Position numbers and translations under genes: made by a program. The notes beneath the pieces were generated by a model. The model searched no databases. It worked only from the letters and a program-made list of their open reading frames with translations, and was not told where the DNA came from. Positions 48,341 to 58,849 of a stretch of DNA of 64,000 bases are shown piece after piece. Source of the stretch: Tenacibaculum sp. AHE14PA (GTDB taxonomy: Bacteria > Bacteroidota > Bacteroidia > Flavobacteriales > Flavobacteriaceae). How positions within the stretch are numbered: position 1 is the stretch's first letter; every line of letters starts with the position of its first letter. The DNA lies in the NCBI RefSeq assembly GCF_019278465.1, contig NZ_CP058983.1, forward strand, positions 558,001 to 622,000. Reading direction: 5' to 3'.

Positions 48341-48760
48341 ATGACAATAAACAATACTACAATTAAAAAGGGATTTATTGTTGCAGGATTAATGAACGCA
48401 ACAGTCCTTATTTTTTCGAAATTTTTCACGAATACTGTTATTAACGAAGCTGATCCGGTTGTAATGTCTAATTTTGGACTTTTAATGATACTTATTTGGG
48501 GATTGGCATATATGAGTATCGCAAAAAATTACACCAAAGTAAAATGGTTAGTAGGTGTTTTTGCTATTGAAAAATTTATTTATGGTTGTATTTGGATAAA
48601 TTGGATACTTAACAATACCATTTCTAATGTTTTTGAAAAAGACCTAATGGCAGGTGCTTTCTTTGCTATTTACGGAGTAAATGATTGGTTATTTTTCATC
48701 TTTTTTACTACCGTATTTATTCGTTTATTAAAAGAAAAAACACACCTTTTAAAAAACTAA
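48341..48760 (+). CDS. Four-helix membrane protein, function unknown
   Basis: 139 residues with four predicted transmembrane segments (about 10-30, 42-60, 68-90 and 105-128) and a short basic C-terminus. The arrangement, with a conserved-looking NDWLFF and GLMNATVLIFSKFF, is reminiscent of small integral proteins annotated only as hypothetical in flavobacteria. No functional motif seen. It lies between the csaA-like gene and hutI on the same strand, with 56-bp and 102-bp gaps. Confidence 0.7.
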   Translation: MTINNTTIKKGFIVAGLMNATVLIFSKFFTNTVINEADPVVMSNFGLLMILIWGLAYMSIAKNYTKVKWLVGVFAIEKFIYGCIWINWILNNTISNVFEKDLMAGAFFAIYGVNDWLFFIFFTTVFIRLLKEKTHLLKN

Positions 48761-48862
48761 AAACATCAAATTTTTACGGTTGTTTAAAAGTATTCTCATT
48801 TAAAAACTATAGCTTTTATTGTTTTTACCGTAAGTTTGTGTAACAAATTTCATAAAACGATA

Positions 48863-50095
48863 ATGACAACATTATTCATAAACATCAAAGAATTAATTCA
48901 GGTTAGAGAAGCTAATATTAAGAAAGTTTCTGGAAAAGAAATGAGTATTTTACCTACTTTAAAAAATGCTTTTCTATTAATTAAAGATGATAGAATTCTG
49001 GATTTTGGTATGATGACTAATTTATCTGCTAAAGCAGACAAAACTATCGATTGCACGGGTAAAATGATTCTTCCTACTTGGTGTGACTCTCATACTCATA
49101 TCGTATATGCTGGTAATAGAGAACAAGAATTTGTTGACAGAATTAACGGATTAACCTATGAGGAAATAGCTAATAATGGTGGCGGAATTTTAAATTCAGC
49201 CAAGAAACTTCAAGAAACTTCAATAGAAGATTTGTATGAGCAATCAGCAGTTCGATTAGAAGAGGTTATGAAACTTGGTACTGGCGCTGTTGAAATTAAA
49301 TCAGGCTACGGATTAACTGTTAATGCTGAATTAAAAATGTTACGCGTTATTAAAAGGTTACGCGAAAACTACAACTTACCCATCAAAGCTACATTTTTAG
49401 GAGCACACGCTTTTCCAAAAGAATACAAAGATGATAAAAATGGCTACATCGATTTAATTATTAATGAAATGTTACCCAAAATAGCTAAAGAAAAATTGGC
49501 TGATTTTATAGATGCTTTTTGTGAAACTGGTTATTTCTCTGTAAAAGATACAGATAGAATTTTAGAAGCAGGTAAAAAACATGGATTAATACCAAAAGTA
49601 CACGTGAACCAGTTTACAACTATAGGCGGAGTTCAGGTAAGTGTAAAACACAATGCTTTATCTGTAGATCATTTAGAGGTTATGAGTACAGATGATATTT
49701 ATGCCTTAAAAGGAACAAGTACAATGCCTGTAGCATTACCGTCTTGTTCTTATTTTTTAAGTATTCCGTACACTCCAGCTAGAGATATTATAAATGCAGG
49801 ATTACCACTAGCTTTGGCAACTGATTTCAATCCAGGTTCTACACCTTCTGGTAATATGAATTTTGTAGTTGCTACTGCTTGTATTAAAATGAAAATGACA
49901 CCCGAAGAAGCTATAAATGCAGGTACTATAAATGGTGCTTATGCTATGAATTTATCTGATAAAGTTGGAAGTATTACAAAAGGTAAGAAAGCTAATTTTA
50001 TCGTTACAAAAGAAATTTTAAGTTACGGTGCTATTCCTTATAACTTTGGTTCTGTATTAATTGATACGGTATTTATTAACGGTAAATCAATTTAA
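48863..50095 (+). CDS. hutI: Imidazolonepropionase
   Basis: Hydrolyses 4-imidazolone-5-propionate to N-formimino-glutamate in histidine degradation. The 410-residue amidohydrolase has the metal site DSHTHIVYAG, the KSGYGLTV segment, HVNQFTTIGG, DHLEVMS and ATDFNPGSTPSGNM. I chose the ATG at 48863 (MTTLFINIKE). A frame opened by a TTG at 48836 lies within a TAAGTTTG promoter-like box (48831-48838) and is unlikely to be translated. It is followed 1 bp later by hutG. Confidence 0.95.
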   Translation: MTTLFINIKELIQVREANIKKVSGKEMSILPTLKNAFLLIKDDRILDFGMMTNLSAKADKTIDCTGKMILPTWCDSHTHIVYAGNREQEFVDRINGLTYEEIANNGGGILNSAKKLQETSIEDLYEQSAVRLEEVMKLGTGAVEIKSGYGLTVNAELKMLRVIKRLRENYNLPIKATFLGAHAFPKEYKDDKNGYIDLIINEMLPKIAKEKLADFIDAFCETGYFSVKDTDRILEAGKKHGLIPKVHVNQFTTIGGVQVSVKHNALSVDHLEVMSTDDIYALKGTSTMPVALPSCSYFLSIPYTPARDIINAGLPLALATDFNPGSTPSGNMNFVVATACIKMKMTPEEAINAGTINGAYAMNLSDKVGSITKGKKANFIVTKEILSYGAIPYNFGSVLIDTVFINGKSI

Positions 50096-50096
50096 T

Positions 50097-51104
50097 ATGT
50101 TACAGTTATTTACGCAAAAAAACATTAATGATTTTGTAAATCCTCGTGAAGGAGAAACAAAAATAGGGCAATCTGTAAAAGTAATTTCTACTCTTGAAAA
50201 CCTTAAAAAGGTTACTGCTAAATTTGTTATTATTGGCGTACCAGAAGATATTGGTGTAAAAATGAATTACGGAAAAGGTGGCGCGCATACTGCTTTTAAA
50301 CCAGCTTTAAAATCGTTCTTAAATACGCAAGAGAATCAATTTATTAACGGAAAAGATATTCTTGTTTTAGGCTATTTAGACTTTTTAAATGAAGTTTTAA
50401 ATTTTGATGGATCTGATAGAGAAAAAGGAGATTTGCTTGTAAAAGCGATTGATAAAGAATTATCATCTGTTATTAAGATAATTATTGAAGTTGATAAAAT
50501 TCCGATTGTAATTGGTGGCGGGCATAATAACGCTTACGGAAATTTAAAAGGTTTATCCGAAGGAAAAAATCAACCTATAAATGTTATTAATTTAGATGCA
50601 CATACCGATTTACGTCGTTTAGAAGAACGTCATAGCGGTAACGGGTTTTCGTATGCTATAGAACATCAATATTTAGAAAAATATTTTATGTTTGGCTTGC
50701 ATGAAAACTACACTCCACAATATGTTTTCGATTATATTCATAGCAACATAAGTATTGATTATAATACTTATGAAGAATTACAAGTTTACAAATCAATTCC
50801 GTTTGAAAATGAGTTGTTGCGTGCTAAAAACTTTATTAAAGAAAAGTCTTTTGGTATTGAGATTGACTTAGATTGTATCCAAAATTTTCCTAGTAGTGCT
50901 ATGACTCCCTCTGGATTCACATCGCAACAAGCAAGAGAGTTTGTTTATTATTTTGCTAAAAACACCAATGCAAGTTATATTCATATTTGTGAAGGTTCGC
51001 CTACTATTGTTCAAGATCCTTCTGCTATAAATCAAGTTGGTAAATTTATTAGTTATCTGATTTTTGATTTTATAAAAGCAAAGCAGTCGTTGCTTGTTAA
51101 ATAA
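50097..51104 (+). CDS. hutG: Formimidoylglutamase
   Basis: 335 residues. Hydrolyses N-formimino-glutamate to glutamate and formamide, the last step of the hut pathway that also uses HutI. Arginase-fold marks: GGGHNNAYGN, NLDAHTDLR and EIDLDCI, which provide the two-manganese site. The first motif has Asn where arginases have Asp or Glu, as I recall for this flavobacterial HutG group. The start at 50097 is 1 bp after the hutI stop, implying translational coupling; a frame starting at 50061 would overlap hutI. hutH and hutU are not in the window. Confidence 0.92.
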   Translation: MLQLFTQKNINDFVNPREGETKIGQSVKVISTLENLKKVTAKFVIIGVPEDIGVKMNYGKGGAHTAFKPALKSFLNTQENQFINGKDILVLGYLDFLNEVLNFDGSDREKGDLLVKAIDKELSSVIKIIIEVDKIPIVIGGGHNNAYGNLKGLSEGKNQPINVINLDAHTDLRRLEERHSGNGFSYAIEHQYLEKYFMFGLHENYTPQYVFDYIHSNISIDYNTYEELQVYKSIPFENELLRAKNFIKEKSFGIEIDLDCIQNFPSSAMTPSGFTSQQAREFVYYFAKNTNASYIHICEGSPTIVQDPSAINQVGKFISYLIFDFIKAKQSLLVK

Positions 51105-51370
51105 TTAGAGTTTATTTTCTTATAATTTCTCTAAATAACAAACAGTATTTTATATTTATCTGTTTAATCTTTACATCTTCGTACACACTTTCTTTGTTTT
51201 TTTTATTTTTTTAAAATCTCTAACAAAAGCTTATACTAATAAAAATAAACTTTCCTATAAAATAACTCTATAATTAAATAAATTATTACACTGACTAATA
51301 AAGCTTTATAAATAATAGTTTATTAAATTTGGGTATCAATAATATATTAACTTCATAAATACTTTCATAG
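51105..51370. other. AT-rich intergenic region without a recognised gene
   Basis: 266 bp between hutG and katG, very rich in A and T. A TAAATTTG box at 51324-51331, 40 bp before the katG ATG, could be a -7 element, but no -33 TTTG is at the right spacing. No hairpin terminator for hutG and no regulator-binding palindrome were noticed. Confidence 0.4.
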
Positions 51371-53611
<2,241 letters not shown>

Positions 53612-53636
53612 AAACAACCTCTTTTTAATAAATACA

Positions 53637-53682
53637 GTAGCTCACATTATGCTTAACTCTTAGCTAATGTGAGTTACTTTTT
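53637..53682 (+). terminator. Terminator of katG
   Basis: CTCACATTA (53641-53649) pairs with TAATGTGAG (53665-53673), extended by GTAG/TTAC, with a T run after it. The loop of 15 nt is long, so the hairpin is of moderate strength. Confidence 0.65.
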
Positions 53683-53694
53683 ATAACTAATTTT

Positions 53695-54450
53695 TTAATC
53701 AATCCAATTTTTAAATTCCTTTACACGCTCTCTGCTTACTATTATTTCGGCATCAGTATAAGAATGTAATACTAATTGCAAGCGTGAGTTTGTATATGAA
53801 ACAATATCTTTTATGGCATTTATATGCACAATAAAAGTTCTATTTACTCTAAAAAAATGTTCTGGATTTAATTGCTCTTGCCAATGCTCTAATGAATCGT
53901 CTATTAAATAATTTCGATTAGAGTTTGTGTGTATATAAGTTGCTTTATTTTCTGAATAAAAACACTCAATTTCATCAATATGTATGATCTTTATATGCTG
54001 GCCAACCTTAATTGTAAATCGTTTTTTAAATTTTCTATCAACCGGATTTATCAGGAGTTTACGAATATCATCAATATTAACTTTTACTTCAGATTTTTGG
54101 GTTTGATTTTCTTTAAATTTATCTACTGCAACCTTTAGTTCGTCTTCATCGAGTGGTTTTAACAAATAATCAATTGAATTTAATTTAAATGCTTTTAATG
54201 CATATTCATCGTAAGCTGTTGTAAAAATAATGGCCGATTTAACTTCAACTTCTTCAAAAATCTCAAAAGATAACCCGTCTGATAATTGAATATCTAAAAA
54301 AATTAAATCTGGATGCTCGTTATTCTGAAACCAATTAATAGATTCTTCTACAGAATGCAACATCGTTTTTACTTCTATTTCTAATACAGACAACATTCTG
54401 TTTAAACGTCTTGCTGCTGGCTTTTCATCTTCAATAATAATAACATTCAT
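53695..54450 (-). CDS. LytTR-family response regulator
   Basis: 251 residues. An N-terminal receiver domain (1-120) has the acidic pocket Glu7/Asp8 and phospho-acceptor Asp53 (LIFLDIQLSDG), with Thr and Lys in IIFTTAYDEY and YLLKPL. The C-terminal LytTR DNA-binding domain (about 145-250) shows IKIIHIDEIECFYSENKATYIHT and FFRVNRTFIVHINAI. The histidine kinase encoded at the other end of this operon is the obvious partner. The gene lies 12 bp after the last 2TM gene. Confidence 0.93.
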   Translation of the reverse strand: MNVIIIEDEKPAARRLNRMLSVLEIEVKTMLHSVEESINWFQNNEHPDLIFLDIQLSDGLSFEIFEEVEVKSAIIFTTAYDEYALKAFKLNSIDYLLKPLDEDELKVAVDKFKENQTQKSEVKVNIDDIRKLLINPVDRKFKKRFTIKVGQHIKIIHIDEIECFYSENKATYIHTNSNRNYLIDDSLEHWQEQLNPEHFFRVNRTFIVHINAIKDIVSYTNSRLQLVLHSYTDAEIIVSRERVKEFKNWID

Positions 54451-54462
54451 AGTTCTTATTTA

Positions 54463-54771
54463 TTATTTTTCATCCATGTATTCTTTTATTTTTCGCTCTT
54501 CCCAGTTTTTACTAAACAGGTTTTGTTTGCTATACACTTTTACACCGTGTAGTACCAAAATAATTCCCCACCACAAGAAAAAACGATAATTATCTATATC
54601 AAAAAAAGCTTCTTTAAATGAATCACCTAATTTAATATCTTTATAAATTCGGCGTGCTATAAAAAACAAATTTACAAGTATATATACAGATAAATGTTTG
54701 TAAAATTGTTTAAGTTCTTCAACTTTTTTTTGAGCTACTAGGTATTTTTCTGAGTAATTATTAGTTTCCAT
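54463..54771 (-). CDS. 2TM domain protein (array copy 4)
   Basis: 102 residues. I chose the ATG at 54771 (METNNYSEKY), aligning with the starts of the sister proteins; an ATG at 54789 overlaps the upstream stop. A charged helix ending VEELKQFYKHL is followed by a first membrane helix, a polar loop (KDIKLGDSFKEAF), a second membrane helix around FFLWWGIILVLHGVKVY and a conserved tail NWEERKIKEYMDEK. Same architecture as the three genes upstream and as the C-terminus of the kinase. Function of the 2TM domain is unknown. Confidence 0.85.
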   Translation of the reverse strand: METNNYSEKYLVAQKKVEELKQFYKHLSVYILVNLFFIARRIYKDIKLGDSFKEAFFDIDNYRFFLWWGIILVLHGVKVYSKQNLFSKNWEERKIKEYMDEK

Positions 54772-54775
54772 AATT

Positions 54776-55090
54776 TTATTTTTTTTCATTCATAAACTCC
54801 TTTACTTTTTTGTTTTCCCAGGTATCGAGAAAAGTTATTTTACTTTTAAAAACATACAAACCGTGAATTAAAACACCAAAAGCCCATAATAAAGAGTTTA
54901 TCCACATATTAGCTCGTATCCACTTTAAAGTTCCTGCATTATGAATATGGTTTTCAAAAAAACTAAATATTGTATTCGAAAAAACCGCTAATACAACCAT
55001 CATAATTACAAATATTTGCAAATGGTTATAAAAATTCTTGATCCTTTTTACTTTTTTTTCTGCTTGTAAATAATTTGTTTCCGATTCCAT
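54776..55090 (-). CDS. 2TM domain protein (array copy 3)
   Basis: 104 residues with the same plan: helix KKVKRIKNFYNHL, first membrane helix (about 28-48), a longer loop with NAGTLKWIRANMW, a second membrane helix (LLWAFGVLIHGLYVF) and the tail DTWENKKVKEFMNEKK. It is the most diverged copy in the hydrophobic parts. Separated by 2 bp from the copy upstream. Confidence 0.88.
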   Translation of the reverse strand: MESETNYLQAEKKVKRIKNFYNHLQIFVIMMVVLAVFSNTIFSFFENHIHNAGTLKWIRANMWINSLLWAFGVLIHGLYVFKSKITFLDTWENKKVKEFMNEKK

Positions 55091-55092
55091 AA

Positions 55093-55413
55093 TTAAAATT
55101 TATTATCGTCCATATATTGTTCTATCTTTTTTTTCTCCCAATCTTTTCCGAAGAATAAATTAGAACCAAAAACTCCTAACCAATGAAAAAACAGTCCTAT
55201 TCCCCAAAACAACCAAGTAGAATACGTGCCAAAATGCGTAACCGCTTCTATAAAATTATAGGTACCATCGTTCATTAAGCCGAATACAATAACTGCTGAT
55301 ATGAAAATATTTATAACAATAAAAACTGCTAGATGAATATAAAATCCTTTAATTTTTTCTACTCGCTTTTTTGCAAGTATGTATTTTTGCTCTTCAGAAT
55401 AATCTCTTTCCAT
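55093..55413 (-). CDS. 2TM domain protein (array copy 2)
   Basis: 106 residues: helix KKRVEKIKGFYIHL, first membrane helix with VINIFISAVIVF, an extra polar loop (NDGTYNFIEAVTHFG), second membrane helix LFWGIGLFFHWLGVFG, tail KDWEKKKIEQYMDDN. Only 1 bp separates it from the copy upstream. Confidence 0.88.
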   Translation of the reverse strand: MERDYSEEQKYILAKKRVEKIKGFYIHLAVFIVINIFISAVIVFGLMNDGTYNFIEAVTHFGTYSTWLFWGIGLFFHWLGVFGSNLFFGKDWEKKKIEQYMDDNKF

Positions 55414-55414
55414 C

Positions 55415-55711
55415 TTATTTATAGTTTTTATCTTCGTTCATTAATTCTTTAATCTTTCGTTCTTCCCAGTTTTTTGTTAAACCTGTTTTGTTAAACCCAA
55501 AAACATTTAACCAATGGCAAAAAAGACCTGTTCCCCACCCTAATGCAGAAAACCAAAACCAATGAAAATGTGGTTCGAATTTTAAGTTTACAAAAATTAT
55601 TACAGGTATAATAATACAGTATATTGCTAAGTGTGTATAAAACCCTTTAATTTTTTTTACTCTTTTTTTTGCTTGTGTATACTTTTGCTCTGCTATATAT
55701 TTATCTTCCAT
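55415..55711 (-). CDS. 2TM domain protein (array copy 1)
   Basis: 98 residues, closest to the 2TM domain at the end of the histidine kinase: helix KKRVKKIKGFYTHL, first membrane helix (IIIPVIIFVNLKF), FHWFWF, second membrane helix WGTGLFCHWLNVFG, tail NWEERKIKELMNEDKNYK. The FHWFWF stretch and the DKNYK end are shared with the kinase, suggesting a duplication of that part. 1 bp after the kinase stop. Confidence 0.9.
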   Translation of the reverse strand: MEDKYIAEQKYTQAKKRVKKIKGFYTHLAIYCIIIPVIIFVNLKFEPHFHWFWFSALGWGTGLFCHWLNVFGFNKTGLTKNWEERKIKELMNEDKNYK

Positions 55712-55712
55712 C

Positions 55713-57068
55713 TTACTTATAATTTTTATCGTCCTTCATCATTTCTTTAATCTTACGCTCTTCCCAATTTTTTCCTAAGAAAATATTGTAATTATTTACT
55801 TCTAAAAAATGAAACGTTAAGCCTACTCCCCATCCAAAAATCGGAAACCAAAACCAATGAAAACCTGGTGAAAATCTTAAATTTATAAATATTAAAAAAG
55901 GAATTACAATACAGTAAGAGGCTAAGTTTTGATAAAATTCTTTTAATTTCTCTACCTTTTCTACAGCTCTTACATACTTGCTGTTTTCTATATTTTTTGA
56001 ATTGTATGACATATTATTTGTTTTTGTTAACAGCGGTAAACTCACTGTAAATGTTTTATTATTATTTTTAATTTCTACCCGTTCATCAGTTATTAAACCA
56101 TAACGATCTGCAATATTTCTTAACCCTACTTTTGTGCTTTTACCTATTGCTTCTTTAGGATTAACCGTATTTTGAATTTGTAAAAAACCATCTTCTTCAA
56201 AAATGTGAATTTGTAAAGGTTTTTTTGATGAAACTACATTGTGCTTTACTGCATTTTCGAGTAATAATTGTAAAGACAATGGCACTATTTTTAAATCTGA
56301 GTTACTTACCGTGGTTGGAATATTAAATTGCACAGCATCTTCAAATCGCATTTGTAACAACTCCATATATGTTTTTGCAAACCTTAATTCTTCTTCTAAC
56401 GGAATTAATTCTTTATTTCGCTGCTCTAAAACATAACGATATACTTTTGATAATTTGGTGGTAAACCTTTCTGCTTGCTTTGGATTTTCGTCTATTAAAG
56501 AGGTTAAAACGTTTAAACTATTAAATAAAAAATGTGGATCTAACTGACTTTTTAAAGTTTCAAACTTTGCGCTTTCTGTTTTCGCTACAATTTCGTGTTG
56601 AGTAGTTTCTTGTTTTAACGAAGCTTTCCAATTAATCATAAAGCTACGTGCATGAAAAAAGCTTGCAATTCCTAAAGAAATTATAATAGCAAATAAATGA
56701 GACCAAAATAACTTCCCATCAAAAAAACCAGAAAAATCATGCTTAAAAATTAGTACATATTGTATGTAATGAATTAATAAAACCGCTATAATAGTGTAAC
56801 AAATGGTTGCAATTACTCCAGCCCAAACTCTTTCGTTCGTTTGTGTAGCCCAGTTCCATCTAGTATTTAAATAATTATTAATTATTCCGTTTCCTAAGCC
56901 CAATATAAAAGAATACATTGCTGAAAACAAAAATACAACTGCAGCTCCTTTAATAGTAAATTGCTGATTTATAATTGTAAAAATTACACCAAAAATGATC
57001 GTAAGTTTTAAACAAACTAAAAAATCTTTTTTCAAACTTATAAATGTATTGGATGTATATTTTTCCAT
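55713..57068 (-). CDS. LytS/YpdA-type sensor histidine kinase fused to a C-terminal 2TM domain
   Basis: 451 residues. Four N-terminal membrane helices (about 15-35, 42-60, 82-105 and 121-140) are followed by a His_kinase domain with phospho-acceptor His179 (QLDPHFLFNSLNVL) and an ATP-binding part with LLLENAVKHNVV and VGLRNIADRYG. From residue 353 a complete 2TM domain is attached (KVEKLKEFYQNL, two membrane helices, NWEERKIKEMMKDDKNYK). The partner regulator is the LytTR protein at the far end of the operon. The fusion point has an in-frame Met (353), consistent with loss of a stop between two genes. Confidence 0.9.
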   Translation of the reverse strand: MEKYTSNTFISLKKDFLVCLKLTIIFGVIFTIINQQFTIKGAAVVFLFSAMYSFILGLGNGIINNYLNTRWNWATQTNERVWAGVIATICYTIIAVLLIHYIQYVLIFKHDFSGFFDGKLFWSHLFAIIISLGIASFFHARSFMINWKASLKQETTQHEIVAKTESAKFETLKSQLDPHFLFNSLNVLTSLIDENPKQAERFTTKLSKVYRYVLEQRNKELIPLEEELRFAKTYMELLQMRFEDAVQFNIPTTVSNSDLKIVPLSLQLLLENAVKHNVVSSKKPLQIHIFEEDGFLQIQNTVNPKEAIGKSTKVGLRNIADRYGLITDERVEIKNNNKTFTVSLPLLTKTNNMSYNSKNIENSKYVRAVEKVEKLKEFYQNLASYCIVIPFLIFINLRFSPGFHWFWFPIFGWGVGLTFHFLEVNNYNIFLGKNWEERKIKEMMKDDKNYK

Positions 57069-57081
57069 TGCTATCTTATTA

Positions 57082-57498
57082 CTAAAATTTAATTTTTAAA
57101 GATACATTTTTATCAGCAACCGTAAATTTTGCTTGTTCATATTGTGGCGGCCCATATGGATTAATTACATTGTTTGATGAACCGTAATCTTCTAATGGCA
57201 TTCCGTTCGATTTAAAATCCATTTTACCATTATTATTTTTATCGTGAAAACAAATAACAGCATATTCTCCTAATGGTACGTCTTTAAAAACAACCGTACT
57301 TTTACCTTCTTTTATTATCGTTGATGCTGCTTTTATTGGTTTTTTCCTGAAATTGTCTTTAGTATATAAAGCATAACTTATTTTACCTAAGTCTGAAGTC
57401 GCATTTACAACTGTTACTTGTATTTCTTTATTCTGAGCTGTTAATTCGGCCACTATAAAGAGTTGAATTAATATTAATGTTGTAGTTAAGAATTTCAT
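57082..57498 (-). CDS. DUF2141 domain exported protein
   Basis: 138 residues. A signal peptide ends near residue 21 (LTAQ). The rest is a small beta-sandwich with KISYALYTKDNF, DVPLGEYAVICFHDKNNNGKMDF and EDYGSSNN, the pattern of the DUF2141 family. The DKNNNGKMDF stretch resembles a calcium-binding loop. It leads the operon that continues with the histidine kinase 13 bp downstream, and could be the extracytoplasmic ligand or output of that system. Function unknown. Confidence 0.85.
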   Translation of the reverse strand: MKFLTTTLILIQLFIVAELTAQNKEIQVTVVNATSDLGKISYALYTKDNFRKKPIKAASTIIKEGKSTVVFKDVPLGEYAVICFHDKNNNGKMDFKSNGMPLEDYGSSNNVINPYGPPQYEQAKFTVADKNVSLKIKF

Positions 57499-57651
57499 GA
57501 TTCTTCTTTTTTATTGGTTAATTACACTACAAATATGCTGCTGATCTATCGTTTTTAAAACTAAAAACAACTGAACTGTATTTTTTTTAGGATGAACTGT
57601 AACAATTCGTATTTTTGAGCTACTTATAACCAATCAACCATACTAAACTTA

Positions 57652-58146
57652 GTGAATAAAGAGTTAGAAAATAAATTTTTATCTGATTTTGAAGCCAATC
57701 AAAACATTGTGCATAAAATTTGTAGGCTTTATACTACAAACCAAGATGCTCATAACGATTTGTTTCAGGAGGTAACAATTCAACTATGGAAAAACTACAG
57801 TAAGTTTAGAGGAGATGCTAAATTTAGTACATGGATGTATAGAGTGGCTTTAAACACCGCAATTTCTTTATACAGAAAATCTACTAGAACTGTAAAAACA
57901 CAAGATATTACCGACTATGCTTTTAAAATTAAAGCCGTTGACTATGATGAAACAGAAGAATTACAATTAAAAGCACTTTACAATGCCATTAGAAAATTAA
58001 ATGACATTGACAAAGCACTAATATTTTTATATCTAGAAGATAAACCTTACAAAGAGATATCTGTAACTTTAGGTATTAGTGAAGTAAATGCTCGTGTGAA
58101 GATGAACAGAGCAAAGGATAAGTTAAAAAAAGTATTAAACCCATAA
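57652..58146 (+). CDS. ECF-type RNA polymerase sigma factor
   Basis: 164 residues. Region 2 (about 10-75) includes DAHNDLFQEVTIQLWKNYSKF and STWMYRVALNTAISLYRK. Region 4 (about 105-160) includes LNDIDKALIFLYLEDKPYKEISVTLGISEVNARVKMNRAKDKL. The start is a GTG at 57652, since no ATG precedes the conserved region. A TATTTTTG box at 57610-57617 may be its -7 element. The membrane protein 2 bp downstream takes the place usually held by an anti-sigma. Confidence 0.92.
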   Translation: MNKELENKFLSDFEANQNIVHKICRLYTTNQDAHNDLFQEVTIQLWKNYSKFRGDAKFSTWMYRVALNTAISLYRKSTRTVKTQDITDYAFKIKAVDYDETEELQLKALYNAIRKLNDIDKALIFLYLEDKPYKEISVTLGISEVNARVKMNRAKDKLKKVLNP

Positions 58147-58148
58147 TA

Positions 58149-58757
58149 ATGGATTTAGATAAATATAAAAAAGCATGGGATAACCAGCCTCAAGAAACAG
58201 ATACGGTTTCTAAAGTTGATATCTATAAAATGGCACATTCAAGATCATCATCAATCGTAAAATGGATTTTTATTATTGGAGTATTAGAGTTTATACTCTT
58301 AAACTCCATGTATTTTTTCGTTGATATGGATGAAGCCAATAAGGAATATGAAAAAATAGGTTTAGGTCAATTTGTTTTTTATTCTCAAATAGTAGCTTAC
58401 ATCATATTGTTTTATTTTTTGATGAAGTTTTACTTAAATTATAAACGTATATCAGTTACAGACTCTACCAAAGAATTAATGACAAAAATTGTAAATACGA
58501 GAAAAACAGTTAAGTATTACGTTTTGTTTAACTTATCGTATTTATTTGTAATTGCTGTTGCTGTTGCTGTTGCAACTGTTAAATCTCATCCAGAGTTTAC
58601 CAATTCAAAAATGCTAGTTTTTATTGCAGTTACAGCTATTATGTCTTTAATAATGTTAGTATTACTTTGGTTGTTTTACCAGTTAATTTACGGTATTCTA
58701 TTACGTAAATTAAACAAAAATCATAAAGAGTTATCTAAACTAGAAGACTTGAATTAA
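58149..58757 (+). CDS. Membrane protein, candidate anti-sigma partner
   Basis: 202 residues. The first 37 are soluble and start MDLDKYKKAWDNQPQ. Then come four predicted membrane helices (about 38-58, 74-94, 116-138 and 150-173) and a basic C-terminus. The MDLDKYKKAW start and the gene position just after an ECF sigma gene suggest a role as sigma-factor inhibitor or sensor, but no anti-sigma domain can be named. It ends at a strong terminator. Confidence 0.75.
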   Translation: MDLDKYKKAWDNQPQETDTVSKVDIYKMAHSRSSSIVKWIFIIGVLEFILLNSMYFFVDMDEANKEYEKIGLGQFVFYSQIVAYIILFYFLMKFYLNYKRISVTDSTKELMTKIVNTRKTVKYYVLFNLSYLFVIAVAVAVATVKSHPEFTNSKMLVFIAVTAIMSLIMLVLLWLFYQLIYGILLRKLNKNHKELSKLEDLN

Positions 58758-58763
58758 GTACTT

Positions 58764-58798
58764 AAAAAAGAGATTGTTTCATTACAATCTCTTTTTCA
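58764..58798 (+). terminator. Terminator of the sigma/membrane protein operon
   Basis: AAAAAGAGATTGT (58765-58777) pairs with ACAATCTCTTTTT (58784-58796) around loop TTCATT. Confidence 0.88.
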
Positions 58799-58849
58799 TT
58801 TTAACCAATTAAATTTCTTATTTTTACGCGAACTATATTAAATACTTTC

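Noticed and set aside
50061-50096. Longer start for hutG overlapping hutI
   Set aside because: The ATG at 50097, 1 bp after the hutI stop, matches the usual HutG N-terminus.
50515-50545. Asn in the GGGHNN motif of HutG as a sign of inactivation
   Set aside because: The other metal-site motifs are intact and I recall this variant in flavobacterial HutG proteins in hut operons.
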